Of a DNA stretch of 64,000 nt, positions 51,174 through 60,045 are shown piece after piece; the first letter of the stretch is position 1; every line of letters begins with the position of its first letter. The notes under the pieces are model-generated. The model searched no databases. It was not told where the DNA came from and saw nothing but the letters and a program-made list of their open reading frames with translations. The stretch is taken from the NCBI RefSeq assembly GCF_014930365.1, contig NZ_JABXWI010000017.1, positions 1 through 64,000 of the forward strand, in the 5' to 3' direction. This stretch comes from Streptomyces caniscabiei. GTDB taxonomy: Bacteria > Actinomycetota > Actinomycetes > Streptomycetales > Streptomycetaceae. The position numbers were made by a program, and so were the translations under genes.

Positions 51174-51871
51174 CAGCCCGCGCCCCCGCCTCCGCCTCGC
51201 TGGTTCTCGTCCGCCCCGGCCTGGGCCGCCTGTTCACGCTCTTCGCGCGAGGGGCCGTACTGCTGGTCCAGCCATGCCTCGTACTGCTGGTCGGTCATGC
51301 CCATCGATGCCTGCGGGTCGACCGGTCCGTTCTGGAGGACGGGGGAGGTCATCACGTCACGCTGGGTGTCGTTCCAGGCCTGGTCGACGTTCCCCTGTGC
51401 CCGCTCCCAGGACTCCGCGCTCCAGTCGGAGGTGGCGAACATGTGGTTGTCGCCGATCTCGCTCCAGGACATCTGGGTGACCTGGTCCTCGCCGAGGTGC
51501 GGGTTGCCCATCACCGAGTTCGCCGCGATCTTGAAGGTGCCGTCGATGTACTGCTCGGTCTCGTGGAACGTTCCCGCCGCAAGACCCACCGCATCCGCGA
51601 AGGCGCTTCCCTCCAGAATCAGGGCGCGCACGCCCCACTCCCAGCGCTCACAGAAGGTGTCGAGCGCCGACGTCAGCCCCCCGTGTCCCAACTCCAGACC
51701 GGACAGGGCCAGATCGGAGAAACCGCGGCCCACGCTCGCCTCGCCGACCATGCCGAGTTCACGGAGTTCCGACATGGCCAGGTTGATGCCCTCGGTGATC
51801 AGGGCAAGGCCTTCCACCTGAAGGTCCTTGCCCTCACCTCCGCCACCTCCGCCGCCCCCGCCGTCGTTCAT
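51173..51871 (-). CDS. WXG100-like helical partner of the Rhs toxin
   Basis: 232 residues. A Gly run, then α-helices LITEGINLAMSELRELGM and ALDTFCERWEWGVRALILEG, of the four-helix type of ESX/WXG substrates, and an acidic DDQYEAW-like end (GMTDQQYEAWLDQQYGPSRE). It has a Trp-rich SDWSAESWERAQGN. It probably helps the toxin export or folding. The ATG overlaps the SseB-like stop (ATGA), and its own stop shares a base with the Rhs start. Confidence 0.7.
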   Translation of the reverse strand: MNDGGGGGGGGGEGKDLQVEGLALITEGINLAMSELRELGMVGEASVGRGFSDLALSGLELGHGGLTSALDTFCERWEWGVRALILEGSAFADAVGLAAGTFHETEQYIDGTFKIAANSVMGNPHLGEDQVTQMSWSEIGDNHMFATSDWSAESWERAQGNVDQAWNDTQRDVMTSPVLQNGPVDPQASMGMTDQQYEAWLDQQYGPSREEREQAAQAGADENQRGGGGGAG

Positions 51872-52485
51872 CGAGCCAACTTCCCGTTCGGGGCGATCTT
51901 GTTCAAGTGATTCGCGGCTGCGGCTGCGGCTGCGTCAGCGCTTGCGTCCACGTCCAGTGCTGCCGAGTCCGGCACGATTCCCATGACCGGCGGGAACAGC
52001 GCGCCCTGACCCTCGCTGCCTACGTCCAGCGCCACTCCGTACGGCACCGGCATCGCCGGGATCGCCACGTCCAGCAGCCGGGCGCCCAACACACCGTCGT
52101 ACGTCCACTCCCGTGCGTCTTCGCCCCTTGCGATGGCGAATCGGGCCAGTGCGGGCTCGTCCGAGAAGGTGTAGATCCAGCGGATACCGCCGAACTCCCC
52201 GGTGAGCGGAGCACCGTCCGTCGACAGGGGCACCAGGACCGCCGTACGCCGGAACTCACCAAGCAGTGCGGCGGCTTCGCGCCGATGACGGCGGTAGTCG
52301 ATGGCGGTCCGGTCCGTGGCAGGCTGCGCGAAAGCGGTGTCCGGAGCGGGTTCAAGCGGGGGCGGGGGAGTAGCCTCGGCCGGCTCCGCCGGGGCGGTCG
52401 GCTCCAGGTAGTCGTAGATCCTGGACCGGCGCGTACCCTCCGCCGCTCCACCGTCTCCCCCGTGATCGGACATGTGCGCGATCAT
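51868..52485 (-). CDS. SseB-like accessory protein of the Rhs locus
   Basis: 205 residues. After a Pro-rich N-terminus, TAVLVPLSTDGAPLTGEF and WIYTFSDEPALARFAIARGE fit the SseB N-terminal fold, as found in Streptomyces ESX-associated genes. The C-terminus is an Ala-rich helix (DASADAAAAAAANHL). The start is ATG 52485 or, 12 bp inside, ATG 52473. It is first in the three-gene toxin set. SseB-like proteins probably assist secretion; the exact job here is unknown. Confidence 0.7.
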   Translation of the reverse strand: MIAHMSDHGGDGGAAEGTRRSRIYDYLEPTAPAEPAEATPPPPLEPAPDTAFAQPATDRTAIDYRRHRREAAALLGEFRRTAVLVPLSTDGAPLTGEFGGIRWIYTFSDEPALARFAIARGEDAREWTYDGVLGARLLDVAIPAMPVPYGVALDVGSEGQGALFPPVMGIVPDSAALDVDASADAAAAAAANHLNKIAPNGKLAR

Positions 52486-52675
52486 CGCATCGACGCTCTG
52501 CGAGCTGCAACGCCAAAGCCTTTGCCGCAGAGATGTGTCACTGGCAACCGGCGTCGTCGGCGCGGTCGGTGGGGGCCCGTGCGTCCGGCACGTCCGCTTG
52601 TTGTCTTGTCGTCTCCGTCGCTCGCCGCATGGCTGTGCCGGCGGGAACGGAGCACGCTGTCATGGCAGCTGACCC

Positions 52676-53352
52676 TTCAGGGAACGCCTCCACGGGAATC
52701 GCCCCCGACCAGAAGTGGGGGAGCGCGGCGGGGCGCAGCCACAAGGCCTCCGCCGAAGCCACGGACGCAGCGCCAAGGGTGGCAACGACGGGTCGCTCAA
52801 GGGCCGCGGTGAGCTTCCGGCCGAGAGCGGGGCCGGGACGACCGAGTTGGGCAGTGTGCCGAAGCCGCCCGAGGGCCGGGGCCGGCGAAGCATGTGGCGG
52901 CGCCCGACGCGCCCACCGCCCACAGCTTCGATGACGCGCACAGCGAGGAGATCAAGGACAAGCGCAAGGAAGCGGGAACGCACGTTCTTCAACGAGGACG
53001 GCACCTACACCAGCGCCTTTACAGCGAGCCCGTCAACTTCCGGTCGAGGGATGGGAGATGGAAGGACATCGACACCACACTCGTGCCCCAGGAGGAGCCC
53101 GGCTCCAGGACGATGAGCGTCGAAGGCGACGGTCTGTCCATCGGGTACGCCGTCGAGGGTGCGAGCCCTCCGTGGAAGACCTACGCCTGGTACGCGTACG
53201 ACGGTGACGAGACCTCGACCCGACCGGGCGCGGCCCTGATCAGCACCGCCTACCGCTACCACTCCGACGGCGACTTGGCCGAGGTGACTTTCCCCTCCGG
53301 GCTCGTGTTCACGGCGCTCATGCCCGAGTTGGCGTCCGAGCATCGCACGTAG
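52676..53352 (+). pseudogene. Direct repeat copy B: decayed 5' end of a YD-repeat gene
   Basis: Bases 52676-53097 match copy A at 44648-45076. Three frames give GIAPDQKWGSAAGRSHKASA, AKGGNDGSLKGRGELPAES, then DAPTAHSFDDAHSEEIKDKR and SEPVNFRSRDGRWKDIDTTL. It extends beyond copy A with MSVEGDGLSIGYAVEGAS, a typical DNRLRE-type continuation, and then joins an RHS-like YRYHSDGDLAEVTFPSG before stopping at 53352. Frameshifts and the internal jump make it a relic. Copy B keeps ~90 bp of upstream sequence missing from copy A. Confidence 0.85.
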
Positions 53353-53489
53353 TCCAACTCGACGTGTCGTGCGGGCCCGGTAGCGGGAGCGGCGGAGAAG
53401 AGGGAGGCGACGGGCCGACAAGGGGTTTCCTCCGCCTGGCTGGTGCTCGACCGCGCAGAGCAACCGGTGGCGAGAAGCAACGTGACCAT
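53340..53489 (-). pseudogene. Possible lipoprotein-gene 5' fragment
   Basis: On the minus strand VAMVTLLLATGCSARSSTSQ has a lipobox (LATGC) and then EETPCRPVASLFSAA; the frame continues into antisense of the YD-repeat relic at ~53352. The only ATG leaves a very short signal peptide. It probably is the truncated start of a lipoprotein gene cut by the rearrangement that left copy B. Confidence 0.35.
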
Positions 53490-53522
53490 CGCGACGATGG
53501 ACGACCTGATTCTCTGCGAGCC

Positions 53523-55019
53523 TTAGTGGGAATCAGCGATGCGTGCGAGTCCGTCCTCGGCTTCCCGGATCATCCACTCGTTGTGGGGGGTTCGGTGGCC
53601 GATCTCCAAGGCGTGGGCATAGTGCTCGCCCGCTGGTAGGAGATCACCGCATTTCTCTGCGTATCTGGCGACGTGAATCAAACTCCAACCCATCAGACCG
53701 TTGTCATTGGTGGCCAGGCCGACGCGGAGAGCGGCTGCGTAGTGTTCTCGCTCCTGGAGGGTGTCCCCCTCATGCCGTGCCAGCTCGGCCAGTTGGTGGT
53801 GAGTCCAGCCTGTGGCCGCGGGGCAACGATGGGCTTCCGACACCTCCAGGGAGCGTTCCAAGTAGTCCTTTGCCACCGTCAGTTCACCGCGGTTGCGCCG
53901 GTACACGCCGAGGTTGTACAGGCTCCAGGCCTTCAGATGTGCGTCGCCGGTCTCGTCGGCGAGACGATCGGCCCGGGTGAAGTACTTCAGCGCCATCTCG
54001 GGGTCACCGTCTCGCCAGCGGCAGGAGCCGAGCCCGTCCCACGCCCAGCCTTCCTTCTGCCTGGCGCGGTGCTCTATGGCGAGGTCGAGAGCCGACCGGT
54101 AGTGGTCCTCGGCCTGTTCGAGGGCGCCTTCCTCACGACTCTTGGTTGCCTTTTCGAGCAGACTGTCAATGTCGGCCAGCGTTGGACCGGCCGTTGGGAG
54201 GCATTCGACGATCTCCCTCATCGAGGCTGCCGCGACGGCTGCCGCAGGGCGCTCAGCCGGTTCGAACCGCATGAGGTGACCGATCAGGGACTGCAGGGCG
54301 CCGGTGGTGCGCATGGGCTCCGGAACACCGCGGCTGACGGCCAGGATCAGTTGCGGGTCGGAGTCACCGGTGAACGGGGCACGCCCCTCCACTGCGCGGT
54401 ACAGCGTGGCTCCGAGCGACCACATGTCCGAAGCCGAAGAGGCCGGCCCGCCCAGTATCCGCTCCGGGGACATGTACTGCGGCGTCCCGATCACTGTTCC
54501 CGTGGGCGTGAGAGTGATCTCGCCTGCCATGGTGGCGATCCCGAAGTCGGCGATCACCGCCCGGCCGTCCTCGAGGAGGATGTTCGCCGGCTTGATGTCG
54601 CGATGGACTACTCCGGCCGCGTGCGCGGCGGCCAGAGCCGTCGCGATCTGTTCGCCGATGCGCGCCGCCTCCGTGACATGGAGTGGCCCCTTGTCGAGGA
54701 CTTCCCGCAGAGACCGGCCGTCCACGTGCTCCATCACGATCCAGGGCAGGCCGAAGCGGTCGGAGAACTGATCGTGCACGGTGACGATGCCCGGATGCTT
54801 GAGCTTTCCGGCCGCGCGGGCCTCACGCTCGGCACGCGCTATGAGGCGCTGACGCTCCTCGGCTGACACTCCTTCAGGAATCGTGCACAGTTTGAGTACC
54901 ACCCTGCGGCGCAGGCGCACGTCGTACGCCAGCCAAGCTTCTCCCTGGCCGCCCGCCCCCAGGCGTCGTTCCAGCCGATACCTGGTGTCAACGACCGGAA
55001 CTGTCCCCTCGTGCTCCAT
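53523..55019 (-). CDS. Ser/Thr protein kinase with C-terminal TPR repeats
   Basis: 498 residues from ATG 55019. Kinase domain (about 1-265): RLGAGGQGEAWLAYD, catalytic VVHRDIKPANILLEDGRAV, ADFGIATMAG and MSPERILGG, all complete. The C-terminal ~210 are TPR-like helices: AEDHYRSALDLAIEHRARQK, ALKYFTRADRLADETGDAHL, AKDYLERSLEVSEAH. No membrane helix, so unlike PknB it is cytosolic. It lies beside a PASTA membrane protein on the same strand but 116 bp apart. The TPR part should bind target proteins. Confidence 0.9.
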   Translation of the reverse strand: MEHEGTVPVVDTRYRLERRLGAGGQGEAWLAYDVRLRRRVVLKLCTIPEGVSAEERQRLIARAEREARAAGKLKHPGIVTVHDQFSDRFGLPWIVMEHVDGRSLREVLDKGPLHVTEAARIGEQIATALAAAHAAGVVHRDIKPANILLEDGRAVIADFGIATMAGEITLTPTGTVIGTPQYMSPERILGGPASSASDMWSLGATLYRAVEGRAPFTGDSDPQLILAVSRGVPEPMRTTGALQSLIGHLMRFEPAERPAAAVAAASMREIVECLPTAGPTLADIDSLLEKATKSREEGALEQAEDHYRSALDLAIEHRARQKEGWAWDGLGSCRWRDGDPEMALKYFTRADRLADETGDAHLKAWSLYNLGVYRRNRGELTVAKDYLERSLEVSEAHRCPAATGWTHHQLAELARHEGDTLQEREHYAAALRVGLATNDNGLMGWSLIHVARYAEKCGDLLPAGEHYAHALEIGHRTPHNEWMIREAEDGLARIADSH

Positions 55020-55135
55020 GACTGCACATAACCACACCGGTGATGGCGGGCACATAGCTACTTACCGATTGCCCTCGGTGGCGGTGTCGCTGACCGCCGG
55101 ATGCCCCGTGCTGCTCAGGGGCCCGCGCCTTCAGC

Positions 55136-56245
55136 TCAGCACCAGCGGGAGCGACAGCCGCCCCAGCCGCCTCCACCGGACGAGCCGCTCGACGATCCGC
55201 CTGAGCCGCCCGAGTCATCCGAGCCACCTGAGCTTCCGGGCAGGCCGTCCGGGAAGGTGCTGTTGCGGTTCCGGTCGCCGGGGAACGGGTCGTGGTAGTC
55301 AGGGTCCCCGTCGTCGTCGCGGTCGGGAAGCTGGGCGGATCCGTTGAACTCCCCTGCCTGAGTGGGGCAGTCGTTCTCCGGCGCGGACAACCACAGCCTC
55401 ACCCACGGGCTGTCGGTGATCGGTTCCCCTCGGCCCGGATCGTGCGCGCACACCTTCCACTTGTCGTACTCGCCCTCGTCGGGGAGAGTGTCGTTCCCGT
55501 AGATCGTGTCCGCGTACGTGCGGTCGGCCGGGACGTCGAGAGCGGCGAGCTTCTTCTGAGCCTCCGTCCACGTCGCGCCGGTCAGATCCGGCATCTTCGG
55601 CCAGGGGATGGGGCCGCCGTCCCGCACGGGACAGGGACTCCCGGTGCGCACCGCTCCGAAGTCGATCGTCCTCGCCCCGCCCGGCGATGTGTCGGCCTGT
55701 TGGAAGCAGACGGTCCAGTTGGAGCGCATCCAGATGCCGTCGCCCTGGTCGGACGCGTCATGGTCGCCGATGGTGAACCCGTCCGCCTGCGCCCTCTCCT
55801 TCGCCTTGTCGAGCCGCAGGCCTCGGTAGTCCGGGATCTCCGGGTCGGTTGTCGGGCCAGTTCCCTGCCCGTTCGCCGCCGTGTTCCTCGGGGACGGGGA
55901 GGTGACAGGGTCTCCGGTGTCGCGGGCCTTCGACTCCGCCCCCGCCACGGTGTCCGATGCCCTGTCCTGCGGCGCCGGTGGCAGGACCACCGCGAACAGG
56001 AATACGGCCGTGACCGTCGCGGTCACCTTCCACCGCTTCGGCCAGGCGTTGCCCCACCACAGGAGGAAGAGCGTGGCAACCAGCATGAGAAACCCGAGGA
56101 ACGCGTTCAGGAGACCAAGCACCGGCACGGCCAGGACGAAGCCGACGCGTGCCCGCCCGGTTCGCCACCAGGGTGTGCGCGTCGGGCCGAAGGGCGGCGG
56201 TGGCGGAGGGGTTGGGACGGGTGGGAGGGGCGAGGGGCGGGGCAT
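55136..56245 (-). CDS. PASTA-domain membrane protein
   Basis: 369 residues from ATG 56245. Pro-rich start, two membrane helices (VLGLLNAFLGFLMLVATLFL and VTATVTAVFLFAVVLPP), then two PASTA-like units (RGLRLDKAKERAQADGF; MPDLTGATWTEAQKKLAALD) with paired Cys, and an Asp-rich DDDGDPDYHDPFPGDRN resembling a calcium loop, ending in a Ser/Gly tail and GGCRSRWC. PASTA domains bind cell-wall fragments and often sit on kinases; here the kinase is a separate neighbour. The frame is open upstream to 57136 but that part is a shadow. Confidence 0.8.
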   Translation of the reverse strand: MPRPSPLPPVPTPPPPPPFGPTRTPWWRTGRARVGFVLAVPVLGLLNAFLGFLMLVATLFLLWWGNAWPKRWKVTATVTAVFLFAVVLPPAPQDRASDTVAGAESKARDTGDPVTSPSPRNTAANGQGTGPTTDPEIPDYRGLRLDKAKERAQADGFTIGDHDASDQGDGIWMRSNWTVCFQQADTSPGGARTIDFGAVRTGSPCPVRDGGPIPWPKMPDLTGATWTEAQKKLAALDVPADRTYADTIYGNDTLPDEGEYDKWKVCAHDPGRGEPITDSPWVRLWLSAPENDCPTQAGEFNGSAQLPDRDDDGDPDYHDPFPGDRNRNSTFPDGLPGSSGGSDDSGGSGGSSSGSSGGGGWGGCRSRWC

Positions 56246-56749
56246 GGCCAGAGGGCCTTTCGGAGAGCGGCAGTTGATCCCCACGGCAGCCATCCGTACG
56301 ACGGGCGGGACCGCTGGCGGGTCGGTGGATCGTAGTGAGCCGTGAGGTCTGTCCCGCGCGGAGTGAAGAGGCCGAGAGAGCCGCAGAGGGACCTGGGCCG
56401 CTTGCCGGTGGCGGGTCGGGAGGGGTGCGGTTTCGCGCGATCCAGGGACGGCCGAGACGCTGTCCAACGGCCCGGTGACCGAGTATTCGCCCAGCTCGGT
56501 ACCGGGGCGCGGGACCCCGCGACCCGGCCGTGCGCGATGTCCTTGAAAGCCTTTGGAGAAATTACCGACCCCACCAAACCCAGCCCGTTCGTGCGCGAGT
56601 TGGGGCGCCACTCGTTCGAGTGATGGGAGCGTCAGCGGGTCGGGCGGGTGGGGTACGGTCGCCGCACACAACCGCAAACAGAGAACGGCCCCCGGCAGGA
56701 CGGCAATCCCGGCGAGGGCCTGACCAACCAGGAAGAATAGAGCTTCCCG
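56246..56749. other. Divergent intergenic stretch
   Basis: About 500 bp between the PASTA gene start and the winged-helix gene start. I see no gene with a ribosome site and recognisable product. It must hold promoters for both directions; the last 100 bp before 56750 are locally A-rich (AACCGCAAACAGAGAACGG), perhaps part of a leader. No clear palindrome was found. Confidence 0.5.
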
Positions 56750-57754
56750 ATGGCTGACCCGCAGTCTAACGCGGCCCTGCCCGCGTACCCGTCGCCCGAG
56801 CACTCGCCGCCCGCGCCTCCGGAACTCCCGCCGGACGCGCCCCGCGCAGGCGTCCTCCACGTACGACACCGCCACACCGAGCGCTACACCGTCGTCGGCA
56901 ACCACCTCGCCCAGCACCCCAGCCTCTCCGCCACGGCAATCGGCATCGGCGTCCACATCCAGTCCCTCCCCGATGGCGCCTCGGTCACCGTCAAGGCGTT
57001 GACCCTGCGCTTCCGGGAGGGCGAGGTGACGATCGGCAGGGCGTTGCGGGAGCTGGAAGCCGCCGGGTATCTCGTCCGCCGCCGGGTGCCGCTCGGGGGC
57101 GGGCGTATCGCCACGCGCACGTTCTTCCTCGATCATCCGGGCGTGGTCGTACGAGCTTCGGGGCGGGGCAGCGGTCTGGAGGCTGCCGTCCCTGTCGCGT
57201 CCTCTGCCGCAGGGGATGAGCCCGAGCGTCGCCCTGCTGTGGGACCGGTGGCTGTTCTGGGCGAGGCTGAGGGCTCGCGGCCTGACTCGTCGCAGGCTTC
57301 CGTGCGTACGAGGCGTGCTGTCCCCGAACCCGTCGCCGTGCCCACCGGACCGGCGGCCGACCTGCTCGCGCGTCTACGCCTCGCCGACGCCCGGCTGTTG
57401 CTGTCCGAACGGGACGTTCAGCGGCTCGCGCCCGCTGTCGAGACCTGGCTCGCCCGTGCCGCGACGCCGGACCAGATCACGCGCACGCTCACCGCGGGCC
57501 TCCCGTCCGGATCCATCCCCATCCGCCACCCGGCGAGCCTCCTCGAATACCGCCTGACCACTCTTCTCCCACCACCGTTGCCGACGCGACCCGCTCGTAC
57601 GGCGACGGTGGCGCCCTCGTCGCGGCCGCTGGAGATGATCAACTGCGACGGCTGCGACCGCGGCTTCCGCTCGTCCGACCCGCGCGCCCTGTGCCGTGAC
57701 TGCCGGGAACGCAGGGACTCCCGCACGGGCGAACCAGCCCACTCGGCCGCCTGA
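56750..57754 (+). CDS. Winged-helix protein with C-terminal zinc ribbon
   Basis: 334 residues. A Pro-rich start is followed by a winged-helix region: HPSLSATAIGIGVHIQSLPD, FREGEVTIGRALRELEAAGY and VRRRVPLGGG. A flexible part and a second helical region (DARLLLSERDVQRLAPAVET) follow, with CDGCDRGFRSS and CRDCRE near the end, a four-Cys zinc ribbon. This layout is known from uncharacterised Streptomyces helix-turn-helix proteins. Probable transcription regulator; target unknown. Confidence 0.8.
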   Translation: MADPQSNAALPAYPSPEHSPPAPPELPPDAPRAGVLHVRHRHTERYTVVGNHLAQHPSLSATAIGIGVHIQSLPDGASVTVKALTLRFREGEVTIGRALRELEAAGYLVRRRVPLGGGRIATRTFFLDHPGVVVRASGRGSGLEAAVPVASSAAGDEPERRPAVGPVAVLGEAEGSRPDSSQASVRTRRAVPEPVAVPTGPAADLLARLRLADARLLLSERDVQRLAPAVETWLARAATPDQITRTLTAGLPSGSIPIRHPASLLEYRLTTLLPPPLPTRPARTATVAPSSRPLEMINCDGCDRGFRSSDPRALCRDCRERRDSRTGEPAHSAA

Positions 57755-57774
57755 TCGGACGAGGTCTTCAGTCT

Positions 57775-57798
57775 GCCGATGCCGATGCCGATGCCGAT
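57775..57798 (+). repeat. Four tandem GCCGAT hexamers
   Basis: GCCGAT repeated four times without interruption, 21 bp after the stop of the winged-helix gene. Short tandem repeats of this kind can change length; no coding effect is expected here. Confidence 0.8.
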
Positions 57799-57855
57799 GA
57801 GGACGGGGTCGCAGGAAGAGGGCTGATGCCAGGTTCGAAGTGGGCGCGGAGGTAG

Positions 57856-58107
57856 ATGCGGGTGCGCTTCGGCGCGTACTCGTGTGCGTACAGACGGACA
57901 CAGCGCTCGTCGGACGCCTGGAAGAAGCTGAGTTCACCGGAGGCGTTCCCGGAGGAGTACGAGGTCCCCGACGGCTACACCGACCCCCTCTACCGGGGCC
58001 ACCGCAAGGACGAGATGCGCGCCGCCCACGCCGAGTTCATCCGGCGTCTGCGCGAGGCCGGTTGGGAACCCGGTGACACGCGGCCCCCGGGAGACACCGA
58101 GAACTGA
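57856..58107 (+). CDS. Hypothetical small protein
   Basis: 83 residues. FPEEYEVPDGYTDPLYRGHR followed by AHAEFIRRLREAGWEPGD. This resembles small Streptomyces proteins of unknown role, which I cannot name. ATG 57856 has a weak ribosome site and the first ~30 residues are basic and low in confidence. A perfect terminator stem follows and serves the convergent DUF397 gene too. Confidence 0.5.
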   Translation: MRVRFGAYSCAYRRTQRSSDAWKKLSSPEAFPEEYEVPDGYTDPLYRGHRKDEMRAAHAEFIRRLREAGWEPGDTRPPGDTEN

Positions 58108-58126
58108 CAGGCACCCGCACCCACAA

Positions 58127-58164
58127 GAGAGCCCTGCCGTCCGACAGGAACCGGCAGGGCTCTC
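58127..58164. terminator. Bidirectional 13-bp terminator stem
   Basis: GAGAGCCCTGCCG (58127-58139) pairs perfectly with CGGCAGGGCTCTC (58152-58164) around a 12-base loop, between two convergent stop codons. The symmetry fits a terminator for both directions. Confidence 0.88.
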
Positions 58165-58179
58165 GCGATCGTACGAGCG

Positions 58180-58395
58180 TCAGACGCCCCGCTCCGACGA
58201 GGCCAGTCCGACGAACCCTGCCCACGCCGCACGCGACACGGTGAGAACGGGCCCGGCGACGGCCTTGGAGTCCCGGACGTGCACAACTGCCGTAGCGGCA
58301 GCGACCTCTACGCACTGACCGCCCTCGGCACCGCTGTAGCTGCTCTTGAACCAGGCGAGGCCGGATGCGACGGTCGAGGACTCGACGATGTTCAT
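58180..58395 (-). CDS. DUF397 family protein
   Basis: 71 residues: GLAWFKSSYSGAEGGQCVEV, VVHVRDSKAVAGPVLTVSRA, AWAGFVGL, the standard DUF397 pattern. The ATG overlaps the stop of the XRE/DUF5753 gene (ATGA). Such pairs are the hallmark of Streptomyces regulatory modules: the small protein likely acts as target or antitoxin-like partner of the regulator. Function is unproved. Confidence 0.93.
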   Translation of the reverse strand: MNIVESSTVASGLAWFKSSYSGAEGGQCVEVAAATAVVHVRDSKAVAGPVLTVSRAAWAGFVGLASSERGV

Positions 58396-59327
58396 AGCGA
58401 TCCCAGCAACCCTTCAATGAACGCCAGTGACTCTCGCGGAGTGAGAGCCTGTGATCGGATCATCCCATAACGGGCGGCGGCGAGAACCGCCTGTTCCGGG
58501 TCGGTCTGGAGAGCGCTGGTTCCCTGAGCCTCGGCGTAGACGAACCTCTTTCCGTCGCTGCGCGAGACGATCGTGAACGGTCCATCCACACCGGCGCTCT
58601 CGTCGCTGTCGAGCGGCATGACCTGGAGCGCCACGTTCCTCTTCTGCCCGATCAGGAGGAGCTGCTCCAACTGCCCCCGCAGCACGCCCTTTCCCCCGTA
58701 TCGGCGCCGCAGTACTGACTCGTCCATCACGAAACTCAACAGCGGCACGGGTCGCCGATCGAAGATCTCCTGCCGAGCGAGTCGTGCGATCACCCGCTGC
58801 TCGATGGTTTCCGGGTCGAGCGGAGGACATCGCATGCCGAGCAACGCCCTCATGTACTCCTCGGTCTGGAGGAGGCCGTTGATCACCAACGTGTCGTACA
58901 CGACCAGCTCTACGGCCTCCTTCTCCAAGGCCGCCATCCCCTGAAAGAACACCGGATACTGCGCCCGCTCCACCTGCTCCTTCCACAGGCACAGCAACCC
59001 GTCCGCCGCCAACACCTCGTCCGCCTTGTCGATCGTGAGAGGCGACGGCGTCCTCCGTCCCTGCTCGTACGACGCGACCGTGGCGGTGGAGTACCCGATC
59101 CGCCGCCCGAACTCCTCGCGATCCAGCCCGGCCCGCAACCGCAACGTCTTCATGGCCTGCCCGAACGCCGCCATCACGCCCCGCCCGGCGTCGTCACCGG
59201 GCCGCCCTCCGTCACCGTTGCCGCTCTCGCCGCCACCCCCGGGGCTCATGGCTGCACCACCACCCTCGCCCGGCGGCCAGCCCTCCTCCGGTCCAGCAGC
59301 CGCAGCCGTCGCCGTACGCTCAGTCAT
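58392..59327 (-). CDS. XRE-family regulator with DUF5753
   Basis: 311 residues from ATG 59327, which follows GGAGGCGG; an in-frame internal ATG would remove a ~50-residue Gly-rich extension. HTH: LRLRAGLDREEFGRRIGYST, VASYEQGRRTP. The DUF5753 domain has VELVVYDTLVINGLLQTEEY and FVYAEAQGTSALQT and ends EGLLGSL. It pairs with the DUF397 gene by a four-base overlap. A decayed copy of the upstream/start region of the ATPase gene at 62128 lies in its promoter region. Confidence 0.92.
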   Translation of the reverse strand: MTERTATAAAAGPEEGWPPGEGGGAAMSPGGGGESGNGDGGRPGDDAGRGVMAAFGQAMKTLRLRAGLDREEFGRRIGYSTATVASYEQGRRTPSPLTIDKADEVLAADGLLCLWKEQVERAQYPVFFQGMAALEKEAVELVVYDTLVINGLLQTEEYMRALLGMRCPPLDPETIEQRVIARLARQEIFDRRPVPLLSFVMDESVLRRRYGGKGVLRGQLEQLLLIGQKRNVALQVMPLDSDESAGVDGPFTIVSRSDGKRFVYAEAQGTSALQTDPEQAVLAAARYGMIRSQALTPRESLAFIEGLLGSL

Positions 59328-59378
59328 CGAACACCGCCTCCCTGGCCCAACGCCCCCGCAGGGAACGCCGATACGCCG

Positions 59379-59572
59379 CACGCCTCGTACCCGCACCCAC
59401 CCCACGCGTACAACGGCCCGTGTCGGTGCGTCACCGCCAGTCACGCTACGCCACCGGTCGGGCCGCGCTCAGCGTGACGACAAAGACCGACAGCCCCATG
59501 GGCGTCTCCGGCACCACGGACGTCACGAGCATCACCCGCACCATCAAACGCGCCACCCGTCACGGCGGTTGA
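59379..59572 (+). pseudogene. Decayed copy of the promoter and 5' end of the RsbW-like gene
   Basis: Bases 59379-59543 align with 62031-62188 with gaps: CCTCGTACCCGCAC, GCGTACAAC and the start region GTGACGACAAAGACCGACAG match. From GTG 59474 a 32-residue frame begins MTTKTDSPMGVSGTTDV, parallel to MTTKPHSPVGATEAT of the intact protein, and stops at 59572. Nothing of the ATPase domain is present. Confidence 0.65.
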
Positions 59573-60045
59573 GGACGACCGCTCGCGCGCCGCGCCCCAC
59601 GGCCGCGCGGATCCAGGCGTTGCGAGGGGAAAACGCGGAGCCGGTGACCGACACCATCGGTCGCGTCGAGGCGATGTTCGGCCAGGTGCCCTGAACCGCC
59701 CCGACTCCCGGGCGCGGCGCCGATCGGCGTCGGCCGGATCCTGGTGAGCCGGCCGCATCCGAACCGCTCCCGGCCCGGGACCGGCGGTGCGACCTGGCAC
59801 TGCTCGCCATCGTGCTGGAGCGGCCTCGGGGACCGGCGGTGGCCGGTGACGCGGTAGCGCGTCACCGAGCGGGTTCCGCCGGCGTGGTCCTCCCCGGCAC
59901 CGCCGTTGACCGGAATGCGACCTGTCCCGACGGGCAATGCCCCAACAGCCAATAGATGCACACCAGTTGACGCGCATAACGTGCTGGCCGCACGGGCGGC
60001 AGCCTCGACGCGGTGCCGTCCTTCCGCCAACGAGGGGACACAGCC
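59573..60045. other. Intergenic stretch with no clear gene
   Basis: About 470 bp. A short frame ending at 59694 (LRGENAEPVTDTIGRVEAMF) may be the tail of a lost gene. The rest shows no gene. The final 60 bp hold the leader and ribosome site of the secreted nuclease gene. Confidence 0.4.

Noticed and set aside
56246..57136. Upstream extension of the PASTA-protein frame
   Set aside because: It runs antisense through the winged-helix gene start; Arg/Gly-rich, no ribosome site.
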